From: Zhenpiania hominis
Lineage (GTDB): Bacteria; Bacillota; Clostridia; Peptostreptococcales; Anaerovoracaceae
Reading direction: 5' to 3'
DNA: 64,000 nucleotides
Assembly: GCF_014333425.1 (NCBI RefSeq)
Contig: NZ_JACRYT010000004.1
Location: 62,001-126,000 of the forward strand
Within the stretch, counting starts at the first letter, position 1, and every line of letters starts with the position of its first letter. A program made the position numbers and the translations under genes. This document shows, piece by piece, positions 20,365 through 29,835 of this stretch. Below the pieces are notes generated by a model. It searched no databases, was not told where the DNA came from, and saw only the letters and a list, made by a program, of their open reading frames with translations.

Positions 20365-21269
20365 ATTTAAGTGTATCTTTAAGTGGACTGACTCTTTCCA
20401 ACCCGGTGATTCCGGCAAGCGGAACCTTCGGGTACGGAAAGGAGTACGCGGAACTTTATGATATTAATATTCTGGGATCCCTTTCTTTTAAGGGGACTAC
20501 GCGGGAAGAGCGGTTCGGAAATCCCCAGCCGAGAATCGCCGAATGCGCGGAAGGGATGATCAATTCGGTAGGACTGCAGAATCCGGGGCTTGCGGCGGTG
20601 ATTGAGAAAGAACTTCCGGAACTTTCAAAGATATATAAAAAGCCGGTAATCGCCAATATCAGCGGATTTTCTATTGAAGAATACGTACAGTGCGCAAAGG
20701 CGATGAACGATGTATCTCAGGTGGGAATCCTGGAGGTCAATGTAAGCTGTCCCAACGTTCACGATGGCGGAATGGCGTTCGGCGTACTGCCGGAAAGCGC
20801 GGCGGCAGTGACAAAGGCCGTTAAGGAAGTTGCCGCAAAGCCGGTGTACATCAAGCTGAGTCCCAACGTGACGGATATTGTTTCCATCGCCAAAGCCTGT
20901 GAAGAGGCGGGAGCGGACGGACTGAGCCTGATTAACACTCTGCTGGGAATGCGGATCGATATCAAAAGAAGGCAGCCGGTGATTGCCAATAAAATGGGCG
21001 GCTTTTCGGGCCCGGCCATTTTCCCGGTAGCGGTGCGCATGGTATATCAGGTTTCCAAAGCGGTGGATATACCGGTTATCGGAATGGGCGGCGTCTCCAG
21101 CGCGAGAGACGTGATTGAAATGATGATGGCGGGAGCCTCAGCAGTGCAGGTAGGAGCGGCCAATCTGGTGAACCCTTACGCCTGCAAAGAAATCATCGAA
21201 GAACTTCCGGCGGTTATGGAAGAACTGGGAATTGAGAATCTGAGAGATATTATCGGAATCATAGATTAA
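20358..21269 (+). CDS. pyrD: Dihydroorotate dehydrogenase B (NAD+), catalytic subunit
   Basis: This FMN TIM-barrel enzyme oxidises dihydroorotate to orotate. The class 1B type is indicated by the PyrK partner and by the catalytic Cys in [12 protein letters not shown]. NxxGGxSG-type phosphate binding is seen as [15 protein letters not shown], with [10 protein letters not shown]. It uses a GTG start inside the end of pyrK, with GAGGGG 9 bases before it. Length is 303 residues. Confidence 0.97.
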   Translation: MVDLSVSLSGLTLSNPVIPASGTFGYGKEYAELYDINILGSLSFKGTTREERFGNPQPRIAECAEGMINSVGLQNPGLAAVIEKELPELSKIYKKPVIANISGFSIEEYVQCAKAMNDVSQVGILEVNVSCPNVHDGGMAFGVLPESAAAVTKAVKEVAAKPVYIKLSPNVTDIVSIAKACEEAGADGLSLINTLLGMRIDIKRRQPVIANKMGGFSGPAIFPVAVRMVYQVSKAVDIPVIGMGGVSSARDVIEMMMAGASAVQVGAANLVNPYACKEIIEELPAVMEELGIENLRDIIGIID

Positions 21270-21285
21270 GAAAAGGAGGCAGCAG

Positions 21286-21987
21286 ATGGGAAAAGATGTA
21301 ATGGTGGCTCTTGACTTCAAGAGCGGTGAGGAAGCGCTGAGCTTTCTCGATCAGTTTACAGGAAAGCAGCTTTATGTAAAGGTGGGAATGGAGCTTTACT
21401 ATGCGGAAGGTCCGTCGATTATCCGGGAAATCAAGAAGCGGGGACACAAACTGTTCCTGGATTTAAAGCTTCACGACATTCCCAATACTGTGGAAAAGGC
21501 CATGGCGGTACTGTCCCGGCTGGATGTGGATATGGTGAATCTGCACGCGGCGGGTACCATTGAAATGATGAAGGCGGCTCTGCGGGGACTGACCAGAGAG
21601 GATGGCACAAGACCGCTTCTTATTGCGGTAACGCAGCTTACTTCCACCAGTCAGGAACGGATGCAGAAAGAGCTGCTGATCCCCGAAGAACTGGATCAGG
21701 TAGTCATTCAGTACGCGAAAAACGCGGCGGAGGCCGGCCTTGACGGAGTTGTATGTTCTCCTCTGGAATCAGGCAAGATCCATGAAGCCTGCGGCAGCGG
21801 ATTTCTGACCGTAACGCCGGGGGTGCGCTTTGACGACGCCAGCAAGGGGGATCAGGTGAGAGTAACCACTCCGGCCAAAGCAAAGGAGCTGGGATCCGAT
21901 TATATTGTAGTAGGGCGGCCCATTACCCAGGCGGAGGATCCGGTGGCTGCCTATGAACGTTGTGTAAGTGAATTTGTGAACGCATAG
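21286..21987 (+). CDS. pyrF: Orotidine 5'-phosphate decarboxylase
   Basis: It decarboxylates OMP to UMP, the last step of the pathway. The catalytic Asp-Lys-x-Lys-Asp array is visible as [13 protein letters not shown], and the phosphate-binding end as VVGRPITQA. The 233-residue length is that of group 1 enzymes. AAGGAGG lies 8 bases before the ATG. Confidence 0.97.
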   Translation: MGKDVMVALDFKSGEEALSFLDQFTGKQLYVKVGMELYYAEGPSIIREIKKRGHKLFLDLKLHDIPNTVEKAMAVLSRLDVDMVNLHAAGTIEMMKAALRGLTREDGTRPLLIAVTQLTSTSQERMQKELLIPEELDQVVIQYAKNAAEAGLDGVVCSPLESGKIHEACGSGFLTVTPGVRFDDASKGDQVRVTTPAKAKELGSDYIVVGRPITQAEDPVAAYERCVSEFVNA

Positions 21988-21998
21988 GAGGTAGGAAA

Positions 21999-22646
21999 AT
22001 GGCAGACAGAAAACAAGAAATCGCGAAAGGTCTTTTATCCATCGGGGCGGTCTTCCTGCGCCCGGACGAGCCCTTTACCTGGGCCAGCGGAATCAAAAGC
22101 CCGATTTACTGTGACAATCGCCTGACGCTGACGGCGCCGGAAGTACGGATTAAAGTGGAGGAAGGCCTGGCGGAAACCATCCGGGAGCATTATCCGGAAT
22201 GTGAAGTGCTGATGGGAACCAGCACGGCGGGAATCGCTCACGCGGCGATTACCGGTCACATCATGGGGCTGCCTATGGGCTATGTGCGGGGTTCCGCCAA
22301 AGATCACGGGCGTACCAACCAGATTGAAGGAAAGCTGGAAAAAGGACAGAAAGTGGTTGTCATTGAAGATCTGATTTCTACGGCGGGATCGGTTCTGGAT
22401 ACCGTAAAAGCTCTGCGGGAAGCGGGAGCGGAGGTTCTGGGAATCGCCAGCATCTTTACTTACGGGATGGCAAAGGGAAAAGAGCGTATGGCCGCGGCGG
22501 ACATTCAGAATATCAGCCTCTGCGATCTGGACACGTTAGTGGAAGTGGCGGCAGAGGAAGGCTATATTAAAAAAGAGGATGTGGAACGCTTAATCGCGTT
22601 CCGGGATAACCCTTCGGATGAGGGATGGATGAAAGGAGACAAATAA
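21999..22646 (+). CDS. pyrE: Orotate phosphoribosyltransferase
   Basis: It joins orotate to PRPP to make OMP. The PRPP-binding motif is [18 protein letters not shown], and the flexible catalytic loop is [15 protein letters not shown]. At 215 residues it has normal length. It starts 11 bases after pyrF and ends directly against pyrB. Confidence 0.97.
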   Translation: MADRKQEIAKGLLSIGAVFLRPDEPFTWASGIKSPIYCDNRLTLTAPEVRIKVEEGLAETIREHYPECEVLMGTSTAGIAHAAITGHIMGLPMGYVRGSAKDHGRTNQIEGKLEKGQKVVVIEDLISTAGSVLDTVKALREAGAEVLGIASIFTYGMAKGKERMAAADIQNISLCDLDTLVEVAAEEGYIKKEDVERLIAFRDNPSDEGWMKGDK

Positions 22647-23570
22647 ATGGCAGAAGCAATTCGTAATCTAATCAGTATTTTGGACATGTCTGTGGAGGAA
22701 ATCGATCATCTCATCGAGGTGGCGGATGATATTGTGGCAAATCACGATGACTACACGGAAATCTGCAGAGGGAAAAAGCTGGCCACGCTGTTCTTTGAAC
22801 CGAGTACCAGAACAAGACTCAGCTTTGAAGCGGCTATGCTGGAACTTGGCGGCAGTGTGCTGGGCTTTTCCGAAGCGTCCTCCAGCTCCGCGGCTAAGGG
22901 CGAAAGTGTAAGCGACACCGTGCGGACCGTAGGCTGCTACGCGGATATTATCGCTATGCGCCACCCGAAGGAAGGTGCGCCGCTGGTCGCTTCCAGAAGA
23001 ACGACAGTTCCTATTATCAACGCGGGAGACGGCGGACATTTCCATCCGACCCAGACCCTGACCGACCTTCTGACCATTAAGAGAAAGAAAGGGGAACTGG
23101 GCAACATTACACTGGGACTGTGCGGAGACCTGCAGTTCGGAAGAACGGTTCACTCCCTGATCGAAGCCATGCTCCGCTATCCGAATGTGAAGTTTGTGCT
23201 CATTTCGCCGGAAGAACTGCGTGTTCCGGAATACATCCGGGAAAAGCTCCGGGAAGCGGGAGCGCAGTGGTGTGAGGTAGAAAGCATGGAAGAAGTCATG
23301 CCGGAGCTGGACGTGCTGTACATGACCAGAGTGCAGAGAGAACGGTTCTTCAATGAAGAGGATTATGTAAGGCTGAAAGACACTTATATTCTGGATATGG
23401 AGAAGCTGGAAAACGCCAAGCCGGATCTGACTATCATGCATCCGCTGCCGAGGGTAAACGAAATTTCCGTAAAGGTGGACGATGATCCGCGGGCCTGCTA
23501 TTTTGAACAGGCTCTGTGCGGCAAACATATCCGGATGGCGCTGATTTTGGATTTACTGGGAATCAAATAG
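22647..23570 (+). CDS. pyrB: Aspartate carbamoyltransferase, catalytic chain
   Basis: It condenses aspartate with carbamoyl phosphate. The signature [13 protein letters not shown] and the [12 protein letters not shown] loop are present, as is the aspartate-site HPLPR near the end. The 307-residue chain is of the type that pairs with regulatory PyrI chains, which follows directly. Confidence 0.97.
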   Translation: MAEAIRNLISILDMSVEEIDHLIEVADDIVANHDDYTEICRGKKLATLFFEPSTRTRLSFEAAMLELGGSVLGFSEASSSSAAKGESVSDTVRTVGCYADIIAMRHPKEGAPLVASRRTTVPIINAGDGGHFHPTQTLTDLLTIKRKKGELGNITLGLCGDLQFGRTVHSLIEAMLRYPNVKFVLISPEELRVPEYIREKLREAGAQWCEVESMEEVMPELDVLYMTRVQRERFFNEEDYVRLKDTYILDMEKLENAKPDLTIMHPLPRVNEISVKVDDDPRACYFEQALCGKHIRMALILDLLGIK

Positions 23571-23582
23571 GAGGTACGAGGA

Positions 23583-24008
23583 ATGAATATTGACGGCGTA
23601 AATACAGGAATTGTTCTGGACCATATCAAAGCGGGAAAGAGCATGGAGATTTATAACTACCTGCGGCTGGATAAGCTGGACTGCAGCGTGGCGGTTGTCC
23701 AGAATGTACGCAGCAGCAAATACGGAAAAAAGGACATCATCAAGATTGACGATGAGATTGAACTGGATTTTGAAATGCTGGGCTACATAGACAGCAATAT
23801 CACCATTAACCGGGTTAAAGACGGAAAGCTGCAGAAAAAGGAGCATCTGGAACTGCCGGAGACTCTGACCGATGTGATTAAATGTAAAAACCCCAGATGC
23901 ATCACTTCCACGGAGCAGGAAATTACGCATATTTTTAAGCTGGCGGATCGGGAAAAGAAGATTTACCGCTGCGCTTACTGCGATGTGGAGCATAAGGAAT
24001 ATAAATAG
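23583..24008 (+). CDS. pyrI: Aspartate carbamoyltransferase, regulatory chain
   Basis: PyrI binds CTP/ATP and makes the aspartate carbamoyltransferase allosteric. The N-terminal nucleotide domain is followed by a zinc domain with ligands in CKNPRC and CAYC, the C-x4-C and C-x2-C pairs of the family. The 141-residue length is slightly short but complete. It ends the operon before a hairpin terminator. Its presence means the pathway has enzyme-level feedback. Confidence 0.96.
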   Translation: MNIDGVNTGIVLDHIKAGKSMEIYNYLRLDKLDCSVAVVQNVRSSKYGKKDIIKIDDEIELDFEMLGYIDSNITINRVKDGKLQKKEHLELPETLTDVIKCKNPRCITSTEQEITHIFKLADREKKIYRCAYCDVEHKEYK

Positions 24009-24021
24009 TTTCTCAAAAGAC

Positions 24022-24062
24022 AAAGGCATGGGAGCGGAATTTGGAGGTTCCCATGTCTTTTC
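24022..24062 (+). terminator. Rho-independent terminator of the pyr operon
   Basis: A 12-bp stem with one G-U pair (24022-24033 with 24049-24060) lies just after pyrI. The final T-run is part of the stem. Confidence 0.75.
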
Positions 24063-24223
24063 GCATTAGGAAAAAAGACGGAGCTTCCAAAGTGGACTGC
24101 AATTGTGTGGCCATTCTCTGAAAAGAGATTGTGCGGACACATTTTTTCTTTTTTTCTGCGGAGTGATTTTTAAATTCGGCGGATTTTTCTATGGAGAATT
24201 TGTAAAAAAATGAGATTTTTGTC

Positions 24224-24252
24224 TTGATTCACGGAATTTAGAAGACTATAAT
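24224..24252 (+). promoter_or_regulatory. Promoter of riboswitch 1 and the methyltransferase gene
   Basis: TTGATT (24224-24229) and TATAAT (24247-24252), spacer 17. The start site would lie about 20 bases before the RNA element. The 160 bases between the pyr terminator and this promoter show nothing recognisable. Confidence 0.75.
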
Positions 24253-24281
24253 AAGCACGGGATAAGAAAAACAGAATGACA

Positions 24282-24377
24282 ATTCCGAACGCAGAGGCCT
24301 GTGGAGAACCTATCTATGGCCGAGCGTCGATGGGTAGCGCGGGAAACGGCGTTGCCTCCCGTGTTTTGGAAAGGAAT
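24282..24377 (+). ncRNA. Moco/Tuco-type riboswitch (copy 1)
   Basis: The element is closed by ATTCC / GGAAT arms and ends in TTGCCTCCCGTGTTTTGGAA. That end closely resembles the 3' part of the Escherichia coli moaA leader (Moco RNA), which I recall as containing CGCCTCCCG and TGGAAAGG. A second copy with the same conserved blocks (CCGAACGC, GCCTG, GCGTCGATGGGTAG, GGAAACGG, TGCCTCCCG, TGGAAAGGAATG) lies at 25533-25631. Molybdenum or tungsten cofactor is the expected ligand; which of the two cannot be told by eye. It lies 72 bases before the methyltransferase gene. No strong terminator follows, so control may act on translation. Confidence 0.72.
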
Positions 24378-24449
24378 GAAGCAAAAAAATCAGAGGTTCT
24401 TTCTCAGAATAACGGGAAAAGGATCTCTTTTCTGTTTTAAGGAGGAATT

Positions 24450-25316
24450 ATGAGCAAACCATTTATCAACTGGGAAGAACTGGCCAAGCTTGCCATGCCC
24501 GCGCCGCCTAAACGGGCGGAAGACTCTGGTGACAGAGGTCCGAAAAGGGGATATGGCGGTTGGGACAATCAGGCGGAATTTTATAACCGGATGGCTAAGA
24601 TGGAAGCGGAGTTTACGCTGAACCAGATTAATTGTTTTGATACATCAAAAGAGGATACGGTTCTGGATGTGGGCTGCGGACCGGGAAGAATCACCGTGCC
24701 GATGGCAAAGCGTGCAAAATCCGTTATGTCTTTGGACGCGTCTCCGAAGATGTTGGAATTCTGCGCGGCAAACGCCAGAGAAGCGGGGCTGGATAATGTA
24801 ACGACGAAATTGTTCGACTGGGAAACAGAAGATATTTCCACCTTGGGAAAATTTGATATTGTCATTGCTTCCAGAACGGTCGCTCTGCAGGATCTGGCGC
24901 GGCTTTCCAGTTTGGCGGAAAAATATGTAGCGATTGTAATCTGGGCCCATGGATACCCAAGTATCCCCGGGATTGTCGGGAAGCTGTTTAAAGGAACCGA
25001 AGAAAGACCTATGCCGGGGCCGCCTCAGCATCGTGATCGGCGTCTGGGAAACAATTTGTGGTACAACCGGGTGTACGATCTGGGCTTTGACCCGAATCTG
25101 AATATTGTGGAGGACGGATTTACCAGAACCTTTGAAAACAGGCAACAGGCTTATGAAGAACTGCGCAAACTCTGGCCGGAGCTTGCGGAAGAAAAGCTTC
25201 CGATTTTCAAAAAGAATACCGATGAATTCCTGACAGAAAACCAGGACGGCAGCGTTACCTTCCTGGCAAAAACAAAGAGTATCGTTCTTTGGTGGAAGCC
25301 GGAGGTACAGGAATAG
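24450..25316 (+). CDS. Class I SAM-dependent methyltransferase under a Moco-type riboswitch
   Basis: This 288-residue cytoplasmic protein has a Rossmann-type SAM-binding domain: motif I VLDVGCGPGRITVP near residue 73, an acidic motif II in SLDAS, and FDIVIASR at motif IV. The N-terminal 40 residues and the last 100 are not typical of a named subfamily. An AAGGAGG site precedes the ATG. It has its own promoter, RNA element and terminator, and precedes the transporter operon that carries the same RNA class. The substrate is unknown. A role in metal cofactor or metallophore chemistry is inference from context only. Confidence 0.85.
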   Translation: MSKPFINWEELAKLAMPAPPKRAEDSGDRGPKRGYGGWDNQAEFYNRMAKMEAEFTLNQINCFDTSKEDTVLDVGCGPGRITVPMAKRAKSVMSLDASPKMLEFCAANAREAGLDNVTTKLFDWETEDISTLGKFDIVIASRTVALQDLARLSSLAEKYVAIVIWAHGYPSIPGIVGKLFKGTEERPMPGPPQHRDRRLGNNLWYNRVYDLGFDPNLNIVEDGFTRTFENRQQAYEELRKLWPELAEEKLPIFKKNTDEFLTENQDGSVTFLAKTKSIVLWWKPEVQE

Positions 25317-25322
25317 GAAAAG

Positions 25323-25363
25323 AAAACCGGCTGAATGGAAAGAGTCCTTGAGTCGGTTTTTTT
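25323..25363 (+). terminator. Rho-independent terminator of the methyltransferase gene
   Basis: A 10-bp stem with one G-U pair (25323-25332 with 25351-25360) is followed by a run of seven T. Confidence 0.85.
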
Positions 25364-25532
25364 GGAAGGAAAAAGTGATGAATAGAAGGTCGAACTAGGG
25401 AGAAAGTTTGAAGAAAAAGATGTTTTTTCTTCAAAAATGTTCGTATGGAAACGAAAACGGAAGAAAAAATGTGATAAAATACTCTTTGTAGTATGGAAGT
25501 TTTAGAGAAATATGGAATAAATAATTAGGAAA

Positions 25533-25631
25533 ATTCCGAACGCGAAAGCCTGGAGAGTGAAAAGCTTATGGATCCGCGTCGATGGGTAGTTCTGGAAACG
25601 GAGCTGCCTCCCGCATCATTTGGAAAGGAAT
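25533..25631 (+). ncRNA. Moco/Tuco-type riboswitch (copy 2)
   Basis: This is the second copy of the element, again closed by ATTCC / GGAAT, with the blocks GCCTGGAGAG, GCGTCGATGGGTAG, TGGAAACGGAGCTGCCTCCC and TTTGGAAAGGAATG. The arms differ from copy 1 while the blocks are kept, which argues for a conserved RNA. A terminator hairpin at 25649-25682 follows directly, so this copy looks like a transcriptional OFF switch for the transporter operon. Confidence 0.72.
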
Positions 25632-25648
25632 GTTTTAAAGTAGATAGT

Positions 25649-25682
25649 AAGGCTCTTTCACGGATGTGGGAGAGTCCTTTTT
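25649..25682 (+). terminator. Terminator of riboswitch 2 (expression platform)
   Basis: The stem AAGGCTCTTTCAC (25649-25661) pairs with GTGGGAGAGTCCTT (25666-25679), with two G-U pairs and a one-base bulge, followed by a T-run. It ends 33 bases before the first gene of the operon and 18 bases after the aptamer. Confidence 0.75.
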
Positions 25683-25715
25683 GTTGTACTGATTTAGGAA
25701 TTGGGTGATGAAAAG

Positions 25716-27476
25716 ATGAATTTGAAGAAAAGTACAGGGTCAGGCAGGGCAGAGAAATTCGTCTTGCGGGCAGCAGTTATGCTGCTAGCGTTTTTTATGC
25801 TGTTTTCCCTGTCAGGATGCCGGGAAAGTAAAGTGATTCAGGAGATTCTATATGACCAGGCATCGGAGGATATCGATTATGATAATCTGACAAAGGTTGC
25901 TAATAATGATGAAAATAACAAGGAAAAGGATCCGAATCTGTCAAAGAAAAAGATCGATAAAAGTAAACGGGATGCGGATCAGAAAAAGGTGGCAGCCAAA
26001 AAAGGAACCGGCAAAAATGAGGGAAAAGCAGCGAAAGAAGTTGGCGACGAGAAAGCGAAAGACGGCAAGTCAAACAAGAAAAAGAAAAAAGACGGAAAGG
26101 GAAAAGGGGAAGGGGAAGCAGCCGAAGGCCAGAATGGAGGTGGCGCTTCCAAAGATCCCAATAAAAGGCCAATTAACGATGAATCTGGAAACCAAGTGAA
26201 AAAGCCGGAAAAAGTCGATTCCGTTGTAGTAGCAGGTAGCGGTGCTGGTTTGGTCCAGATGTTGGGAGGAAGTGATATTCTGGCAGGAACTTCGGAAAGC
26301 TTCGCTAACAACAGTCTGGCGCAGAGTGTATTCTCCGGTCAAGGCATCGGTAATGCGAAACAGCTTTGGAGCGGGGATGGGACGACTCCCATGAGTGACA
26401 GTAGCTTCGAGGAAGTGTTGCGTATGAAACCGGATGTGTGCATTGGCATGGGGGGCGAAAGCAATTTCAGTGATGAGCAACTAAAAAAACTGCAGAAGGC
26501 AGGAATTTACTATATGGCGATTCCGCGTATGAATACGGCGGATAATATTGAAAACGCGGTTACAATGATGGGAGACCTGATCGGCGACCGTAGTAAGCGC
26601 GGAGGCCTTAACGCCAAAGAAAAAGCCGCCGAGTATATTGACTATTGCCAGAATTTGGTGGATGAGGTAACAGGAAAGACGGGGTTATTTACTTGGAATA
26701 ATATTGATTTTAACAACGATCTTTCTGTAAGTGGCCTCAAGAGGGTCAGCAATGCTTCAACGGAGGGTAGTTATACCTTGTATGTATCTGACTGGGATAG
26801 CTCTGCAACCTTTCAAATGAGCGAAGGCGGCAGTGTGATCTATAAAGAGAAGGGAGTAGCGGTAGCGCCGAAGGGCTATTCCAACAGTCCGCTCAGCTAT
26901 TATCTCAGCGTGGCGGGCGTCTGCAACAACGGAGCGCGCTTTTCAAGAGGATCAGAAGACGAATATGCAGCCATCCCACTGGTTATTAACGGGCAGAATC
27001 CGGAGATTAATGGAAGCTCACTGAGTATCTATAATGTACGGACGGAGAGTTTCCTTCGGGCAAAAGCAGGAGACATCGATGTGAGCCTGGGAGAACAGGC
27101 TAGCGGACAGAATGAATTCCCGGCGATTATCGTAGAAAGTGAATCTGTAAAATCCAGTATTGAATCTTCAGAAATGTGGAAAAAACGGGATCGTATTAAG
27201 GTTGGAAATGAGACCGATATTGGATTTGAAAGCAACGGCACTTTGATTCGCTCCTTTTCGAAAGGAGACTATGACATCTACGTGAACCCGGAAGGTGTCT
27301 GCAGCTGGTCGAAAGGATCCATTGAAAGCGTGTTGGAAAGCGTATGGGCGGCCTGGAAGTTCAGCGGAGAGTACTCAGAAAGCGAAGTGCGGGATAAAAT
27401 CAGCGATTTTTATTCCCGCTTTTATGGGCATACCCTGTCAGAAAGCGAACTGAATGATATTCTGAACGGAAAATAA
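25716..27476 (+). CDS. FecB-like substrate-binding lipoprotein with long Lys/Gly-rich linker
   Basis: A signal sequence ends in the lipobox SLSGC, so the protein is anchored on the outer face of the membrane. Residues about 50-150 form a highly charged Lys/Glu/Gly/Asp linker. The rest resembles a class III (FecB/BtuF) binding protein: VDSVVVAGSGAGLVQMLGG, LRMKPDVCIGMG, then an interdomain helix and a C-terminal lobe. ATG 25716 is chosen over TTG 25701 because GGTGAT lies 6 bases before it. It heads the operon with two FecCD permeases and an ATPase, under a Moco-type riboswitch. Likely ligand: molybdate/tungstate or a metal complex (inference). Confidence 0.85.
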   Translation: MNLKKSTGSGRAEKFVLRAAVMLLAFFMLFSLSGCRESKVIQEILYDQASEDIDYDNLTKVANNDENNKEKDPNLSKKKIDKSKRDADQKKVAAKKGTGKNEGKAAKEVGDEKAKDGKSNKKKKKDGKGKGEGEAAEGQNGGGASKDPNKRPINDESGNQVKKPEKVDSVVVAGSGAGLVQMLGGSDILAGTSESFANNSLAQSVFSGQGIGNAKQLWSGDGTTPMSDSSFEEVLRMKPDVCIGMGGESNFSDEQLKKLQKAGIYYMAIPRMNTADNIENAVTMMGDLIGDRSKRGGLNAKEKAAEYIDYCQNLVDEVTGKTGLFTWNNIDFNNDLSVSGLKRVSNASTEGSYTLYVSDWDSSATFQMSEGGSVIYKEKGVAVAPKGYSNSPLSYYLSVAGVCNNGARFSRGSEDEYAAIPLVINGQNPEINGSSLSIYNVRTESFLRAKAGDIDVSLGEQASGQNEFPAIIVESESVKSSIESSEMWKKRDRIKVGNETDIGFESNGTLIRSFSKGDYDIYVNPEGVCSWSKGSIESVLESVWAAWKFSGEYSESEVRDKISDFYSRFYGHTLSESELNDILNGK

Positions 27477-27497
27477 ACAGAAAGCGAAAAACAGATT

Positions 27498-28724
27498 ATG
27501 ACAGAACCGAAGAAACAACAGAACCCTTCTGAATCGAAAATCCAGATGAAGATAACAGAAGCGGATCGGAATATATTCCGGGACGAGCAGAAACGGCGCT
27601 TTCAGATGGAAAAACGAAAGCGGACACAGGTGATCCTGCTGATCTGCCTGCTGGTCGCCTTTGTTCTGGCTGTGATGCTGCCTAACGGCGTACTTGCCAA
27701 TAATATTAATCTCTCGCCGGCCTGGTATGTGAATCAGACAAAGGCGAATATTGAGGAACTGGGAAACTGGCTTGGCGGTGATACTCATTCCTGGATGAAA
27801 TATATCGTTTATCGCTATCTGATAGTGGCGCTGGTAGGAGCGGCGCTGGCGGTCAGTGGAACCGTCTATCAGGGTTCTTTCCGAAATGCGCTGGCCTCGC
27901 CAACTACATTGGGTGTCCAGACCGGCGGCGTGCTGGGCGGATCGATTTATATCCTCTTTTTTATGAAAGAAGGACCGGCTATTACCACTTATCTGGAGGT
28001 GCATGAGCAACTCCAGCAAATGAACCTACTGGAACGCTACGCTCAGAGCTTTTTTATTCTTGCAGGCTGTTTGGGCACGGTGGCGCTGATTGTCAGTCTG
28101 TCAAAACTAGCAGGGCGCGGTAAGCTGTCCTCTCTGGCGCTAATTCTGTGTGGATCGGTATTCAGCTCCGTAATTGGCGGTGTACTGGAACTGGTTCAGT
28201 ATTATATGTTGCTGCGTCATACCGATGATACGAAGACAACGGCGCTCCGTTATATGATGATGGGTACCTTTGATAATACTTTTACCCTGGAGCATCTGGC
28301 AATGGTGGGTATCCCTATTCTGGCGGGGATCACGGCGATGATGGTTCTGCGGGGAAAGCTGAACCTGCTGGTTTTCGGCGAGGATGAGGCAAGGAGCATG
28401 GGGATGCGGGTAGAGTTTACAAGAAATCTGATGGTAGGAATTGTGACGGCTTTGACGGCGATTGTCATTTCTTTCTGCGGAATGATCGGATTTGTCGGAT
28501 TTATTGTACCCCATATGACAAGGAGAATTACCGGGTCCGATTTCCGATATCTGATGCCGGCTTCCGCCCTGATGGGGGCGCTGTGTATGACGATCGTTTA
28601 CCATGTTGCTGGTATTGTCGGATATACATCCAATATAAATGTTATGACTAGCGTAGTGGGAGGAGCGATTTTCTTAGCAATGTTAATTCGGTTTAGGAGT
28701 GGACGCAATGCAGATTGGGCTTAA
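27498..28724 (+). CDS. FecCD-family ABC transporter permease (first)
   Basis: This 408-residue protein has a charged cytoplasmic N-terminus of about 45 residues and some 10 membrane helices. Family marks are the GTVYQGSFRNALASPTTLGV segment early and GFVGFIVPHMTRRITGSDFR late, the latter carrying the coupling helix that contacts the ATPase. This family (BtuC/FecCD) moves cobalamin, siderophores, haem and, in MolBC systems, molybdate/tungstate. It overlaps the second permease by 17 bases. The ATG has no clear ribosome site, so coupling to the lipoprotein gene 21 bases upstream is likely. Confidence 0.92.
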   Translation: MTEPKKQQNPSESKIQMKITEADRNIFRDEQKRRFQMEKRKRTQVILLICLLVAFVLAVMLPNGVLANNINLSPAWYVNQTKANIEELGNWLGGDTHSWMKYIVYRYLIVALVGAALAVSGTVYQGSFRNALASPTTLGVQTGGVLGGSIYILFFMKEGPAITTYLEVHEQLQQMNLLERYAQSFFILAGCLGTVALIVSLSKLAGRGKLSSLALILCGSVFSSVIGGVLELVQYYMLLRHTDDTKTTALRYMMMGTFDNTFTLEHLAMVGIPILAGITAMMVLRGKLNLLVFGEDEARSMGMRVEFTRNLMVGIVTALTAIVISFCGMIGFVGFIVPHMTRRITGSDFRYLMPASALMGALCMTIVYHVAGIVGYTSNINVMTSVVGGAIFLAMLIRFRSGRNADWA

Positions 28725-29835
28725 AGACGCGGAAAAAATCAGAATCGGAGATCAGAAAGATTATCGAAGGAAAATGAAACTGCTGATTTTGATAACAGTA
28801 GCTGTATTGCTTGTGTCTCTGTGTGTCCGCCATATTGGAGTTGGTTTTGTATCCCCGGTTGAAACTTTTGTCAACCTGAAGACATGGATTCACCTCAATC
28901 TGGGAAAGGCATTCAACTGGCCTATTTATTTGGAGCGTTTTTCCTTGCTACGGGATATGGACACCTATCCGGAAAGCGTGGGGCGCCTCAAGATTACAGT
29001 AATTACCTTTTTGTGCGGCATGCTGCTGGCGCTTTCGGGGATGCTTTTTCAGAGTGTGTTCCGTAATCCAATTGCGGCGCCGACGATGCTGGGAGTCTCC
29101 ACCGGTGTGCAGCTGGGAATTCTGATCTTGATTAACAATTATGGCGCTATGGCGCTGAGCATGCCGCTGGAAAAATATGAATACTGCTATATCGGAGCTG
29201 TCTGTATGCTGGCGCTGGTTATGTTCGCAGGTAAACTCTCCAGCGGGAAAAAGAAGTTTTCCGTCTTTGACCTGCTGCTTGTCAGCGCAGTGCTTTCACA
29301 GATTGTGGGAGCTGCCATTAGCTATTATACGGTCAGCATGGAAAATGAAGAATTGCTATTATACCAGCAAATTTCCAAAGCCATGAGTGTGAATATCGAA
29401 CCGGTTTCCTTCTTGGCATTACTCCTGGCCCTTGTGATCAGTCTGGTCCCGGTCTATCTGATGCGCTTCAGTTTTAACGCGATCAGTTTTGACAACGAGG
29501 AATCTTCCTGCATGGGGATCTCAGTTGGAAGGCTCAAGATTATAGCATTGCTTTTAGGAACACTGATGATTACCGCGGCTATGGTGCATTGTGGTTCTGT
29601 GGGGATGGTGTCTTTAATTGTACCTTTTATCAGCAGAGGCATTTTCGGGGCAGAGTTTCGCAGGACCTTTTGGGGCAATTTACTGATTGGAGGTACGTTG
29701 TTGGTGCTTTGCCGGGATGTGGCGTCTATGGTGAAATTCGGAGGCGACGGGCTTCCGGTGGGGACAGTGGTGGAATTTGTGACCCTGCCTATTTTTGTTC
29801 TGATTCTATTTTCGCAGAGGAGGACCTGGGAATGA
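28708..29835 (+). CDS. FecCD-family ABC transporter permease (second)
   Basis: A 375-residue membrane protein of the same family as its neighbour, with GMLFQSVFRNPIAAPTMLGV and GMVSLIVPFISRGIFGAEFR in the corresponding positions. The two therefore form a heterodimeric channel. ATG 28708 has AGGAG 8 bases before it, better than GTG 28699. Its stop overlaps the ATPase start as ATGA. Confidence 0.92.
   Translation: MQIGLKDAEKIRIGDQKDYRRKMKLLILITVAVLLVSLCVRHIGVGFVSPVETFVNLKTWIHLNLGKAFNWPIYLERFSLLRDMDTYPESVGRLKITVITFLCGMLLALSGMLFQSVFRNPIAAPTMLGVSTGVQLGILILINNYGAMALSMPLEKYEYCYIGAVCMLALVMFAGKLSSGKKKFSVFDLLLVSAVLSQIVGAAISYYTVSMENEELLLYQQISKAMSVNIEPVSFLALLLALVISLVPVYLMRFSFNAISFDNEESSCMGISVGRLKIIALLLGTLMITAAMVHCGSVGMVSLIVPFISRGIFGAEFRRTFWGNLLIGGTLLVLCRDVASMVKFGGDGLPVGTVVEFVTLPIFVLILFSQRRTWE

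Noticed and set aside
24282-25631. Cobalamin, THF or cyclic-di-GMP riboswitch as the identity of the paired RNA elements
   Set aside because: The blocks that define those classes are missing, whereas the TGCCTCCCG and TGGAAAGG ends and the moeA/transporter context fit the Moco class.
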